Source: Thermodesulfovibrionales bacterium
GTDB lineage: Bacteria > Nitrospirota > Thermodesulfovibrionia > Thermodesulfovibrionales > SM23-35
Direction of reading: 5' to 3'
DNA: 13,961 nt
NCBI GenBank assembly: GCA_020062205.1
Contig: JAGUWT010000274.1
Span: 1-13,961 of the forward strand
The notes beneath the pieces were generated by a model that worked only from the letters and a program-made list of their open reading frames with translations, was not told the origin of the DNA and did no database searches. This document shows positions 12,484 through 13,961 of the stretch, piece by piece (within the stretch, counting starts at the first letter, position 1; the number at the start of each line of letters is the position of its first letter). Made by a program: the position numbers and the translations under genes.

Positions 12484-12908
12484 GGTATAAAATAGACTAC
12501 GTTACTATTGATACAGGCATCATCTATGCGCTTGCTGATATAAAAGATTCATGGCATAAGCAGTCTGTAGACTTTATCAGTACTTTCAAAGGGAGACTTG
12601 TTGTTCCTTCAACAGTAATTCCCGAAGCCTGTTATCTCTTGAATGAATACCTTGGACAATCTGCCGAGATGGGTTTTATTAACTCATTAATCAACAGAGA
12701 GCTTATTGTTGAGCATTTTAGCGATCATGATTTAACCCGATGTGTTGAACTGCTCAGGAAATACGATAACCTTAACCTCGGGTTTGTAGATGCATCTGTG
12801 ATAGCCATTTCCGAAAGATTGAAAATACAGAAAATCCTTACTACTGACAGAAGACATTTCTCTGTAGTAAAGCCCAAACACTGTGGATCTTTTATATTAC
12901 TGCCGTAA
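12474..12908 (+). CDS. vapC: PIN-domain toxin (VapC-type ribonuclease)
   Basis: A 144-residue PIN-domain protein, expected to be a Mg-dependent ribonuclease that cuts tRNA or rRNA when freed from its antitoxin. The acidic residues of the PIN site are visible: D13 (T-I-D-T-G), E51 (I-P-E-A), D106 (G-F-V-D-A-S) and D125 (T-T-D-R-R-H-F). The start is TTG at 12474, supported by GAGGA (12463-12467) six bases upstream and by the 10-bp overlap with the antitoxin, so translation is coupled. All catalytic residues are intact, so the toxin is probably functional. It converges on the SprT-like gene with a 12-bp gap and no visible terminator. Confidence 0.88.
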   Translation: MEIRYKIDYVTIDTGIIYALADIKDSWHKQSVDFISTFKGRLVVPSTVIPEACYLLNEYLGQSAEMGFINSLINRELIVEHFSDHDLTRCVELLRKYDNLNLGFVDASVIAISERLKIQKILTTDRRHFSVVKPKHCGSFILLP

Positions 12909-12920
12909 AACATACTCTCT

Positions 12921-13589
12921 TCAGTGTCTTTTCTCCCATGAGATAGCTTTTTCATAGTGTTCGAAAATTCGCTCACGTTTTTTGAATTCAGGAGTATGTA
13001 CTAATCTCCTGCCATTCTTCTTTTCCATGTGCATGTCACTGTGGAGCATTTCATGGTATATGATAAATTTGATAACGTACTGGGGGACATTCTTCCTGTC
13101 TAAAACCGGGTTTATCCTTATAGTATAGGTATGACTGCTATAACTCCCCAACGTACGTTTCCTTACCGCCCATCGCGGATTCTTTTTGCCCCAACTGATT
13201 TTCGCTGTGATCCTTCTTTCAAAATACTCATTATTGAGGGAATCGAAAAGCTCTCTCAAATCATAATATCTGCCCTGGGTACAGAGGCTGATTGTTCTGC
13301 GGGGTTTATTTCTAAGACAATGCTGGTTTTCCCTGATAAATTTTCTGATGAAAGGTGTGCTGCCTTTTCTGTTTTTGATAAACTCGGTTACCTCTTTGAT
13401 AACTTCATTGCCAGCATGGAGGAACATCTTGTGTAGCCTGACAGAAACTGAATTTCCCTTTGTTTTCACTGAAAGCATGCTGGTGGAATTGTCAGTAAGT
13501 GTCAGTGCAACGGCTTTACCTGTTGCCTTTTCAAAATAGTCTTTAAGAGTATCCATGTTACGTGAAAACGGCAAATCTAACTGGAACAT
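12921..13589 (-). CDS. SprT-like zinc metalloprotease-fold protein
   Basis: A 222-residue protein whose C-terminal two-thirds match the SprT-like domain: L-F-D-S-L-N-N-E-Y-F (114-123), the basic block with L-G-S-Y (147-150), R-I-N-P-V-L-D (158-164), the zinc motif H179-E-M-L-H183 and a third histidine at H198 in V-H-T-P-E-F. Eukaryotic relatives (Spartan) cleave DNA-protein crosslinks; bacterial SprT function is poorly known. The first 90 residues are not recognised. The start is supported by AAGGA (13595-13599) five bases before the ATG. A TTGTAA / TATATA pair upstream could be the promoter, but the spacing is poor. Confidence 0.85.
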   Translation of the reverse strand: MFQLDLPFSRNMDTLKDYFEKATGKAVALTLTDNSTSMLSVKTKGNSVSVRLHKMFLHAGNEVIKEVTEFIKNRKGSTPFIRKFIRENQHCLRNKPRRTISLCTQGRYYDLRELFDSLNNEYFERRITAKISWGKKNPRWAVRKRTLGSYSSHTYTIRINPVLDRKNVPQYVIKFIIYHEMLHSDMHMEKKNGRRLVHTPEFKKRERIFEHYEKAISWEKRH

Positions 13590-13668
13590 AATTATCCTTA
13601 ATTCGTTATATATTAAACCGTTTTCATACTTTTACAAAATACTATTTGAATGCTTTGATTTTTGTAAA

Positions 13669-13757
13669 TGTCATTGCGAGCCCTTCGCCTTCTGTCATTC
13701 TGAGCGTAGCGAAGAATCTCAATGGATGGCTCAGGATAAACTCTGCGAAGCAATCTC
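13669..13757. repeat. Nested dispersed repeat
   Basis: The outer unit begins TGTCATTGCGAG (13669-13680) and ends TGCGAAGCAATCTC (13744-13757). Inside it lies a second unit, TGTCATTCTGAGCG through GAAGAATCTCA (13693-13721). Both are of the TCATTNNGAGCG...GAAGNAATCT type scattered through many bacterial genomes; here one appears inserted in the other. No gene is supported in 13600-13770. Confidence 0.6.
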
Positions 13758-13772
13758 TTATTTTGGGCAATA

Positions 13773-13919
13773 ATGATACCGTTTGAAAGAGAAAACAATA
13801 ATAGTTTAGAAAATTTCATCCAAAAAGCGGCGTGGGATTATCACAATCAGGTCGCAAGAGAGGAATATATTGGATATTCAGGGAAAGATAGGGAAAGACT
13901 GATAAAAAGGCAACTATAA
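13773..13919 (+). CDS. Small hypothetical protein, 48 aa
   Basis: An ATG-started frame of 48 codons ending in TAA. The product is highly charged (N-terminal Asn-rich stretch, then A-W-D-Y-H-N, E-E-Y-I-G-Y-S-G-K-D-R-E-R-L) and reads like real protein rather than shadow sequence, but no family is recognised and no ribosome binding site stands out. It could be an antitoxin-like partner of a gene beyond the window or a gene fragment. The last 42 bases of the window hold a tandem AATTGTC and no further gene. Confidence 0.35.
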   Translation: MIPFERENNNSLENFIQKAAWDYHNQVAREEYIGYSGKDRERLIKRQL

Positions 13920-13961
13920 ACGTAATTGTCAATTGTCAAGGGCAGAACCCCAATACTAACT

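Noticed and set aside
13613..13819. 68-codon minus-strand frame at the right end
   Set aside because: It runs through the nested dispersed repeat and has no recognisable protein features.

Overview
The window reads as chromosomal DNA of an anaerobic or microaerophilic bacterium of moderate GC. A lineage such as Nitrospirota or a deltaproteobacterial-type anaerobe is suggested by the DUF3786 protein, the selenocysteine machinery, the SPL-like radical SAM protein and the many REP-type repeats. That placement is inference; no 16S or phylogenetic marker was tested.

Layout: a minus-strand block runs from 4.2 kb down to 0.1 kb and holds a DUF3786 protein, an HDAC-family deacetylase, MutS2 and tRNA-Sec (selC). 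Next, also on minus, is a FabK/nitronate-monooxygenase-like flavoprotein (4.3-5.4 kb). A minus-strand repair operon follows (8.5-5.6 kb): an endonuclease III/MagIII-like glycosylase, UvrB, and then a 71-residue gene that standard ORF calling misses because it contains two in-frame TGA codons. A repeat-rich gap (8.5-9.0 kb) with gene debris precedes a plus-strand radical SAM gene. A convergent Mur ligase gene follows, then a second repeat-rich gap (11.1-11.5 kb). The right end carries a nitroreductase, a VapBC-type toxin-antitoxin pair with a well-formed promoter, a convergent SprT-like metalloprotease gene, and a nested repeat.

The main discovery is the hidden gene at 5637-5852 (minus). It encodes a tiny thioredoxin/glutaredoxin-fold protein with a G-K-D-G-U-P-F-T active site, a Q-V-P cis-proline motif and a C-terminal U-G-V-stop, so it has selenocysteine at residues 13 and 69 of 71. 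Each TGA is followed 11-13 nt later by a hairpin with G in the first two loop positions, as expected for bacterial SECIS elements; the second lies beyond the stop codon. A tRNA-Sec(UCA) about 5.4 kb away shows that the organism can plausibly decode UGA as Sec. The gene sits 25 bp behind uvrB with a strong ribosome binding site.

Secondary observations include a REPIN-containing element bounded by inverted 21-nt motifs, two copies of a hairpin repeat that differ by a compensatory base pair, a possible ATA start codon, a possible leaderless promoter, and a perfect DnaA box upstream of the glycosylase-uvrB operon.
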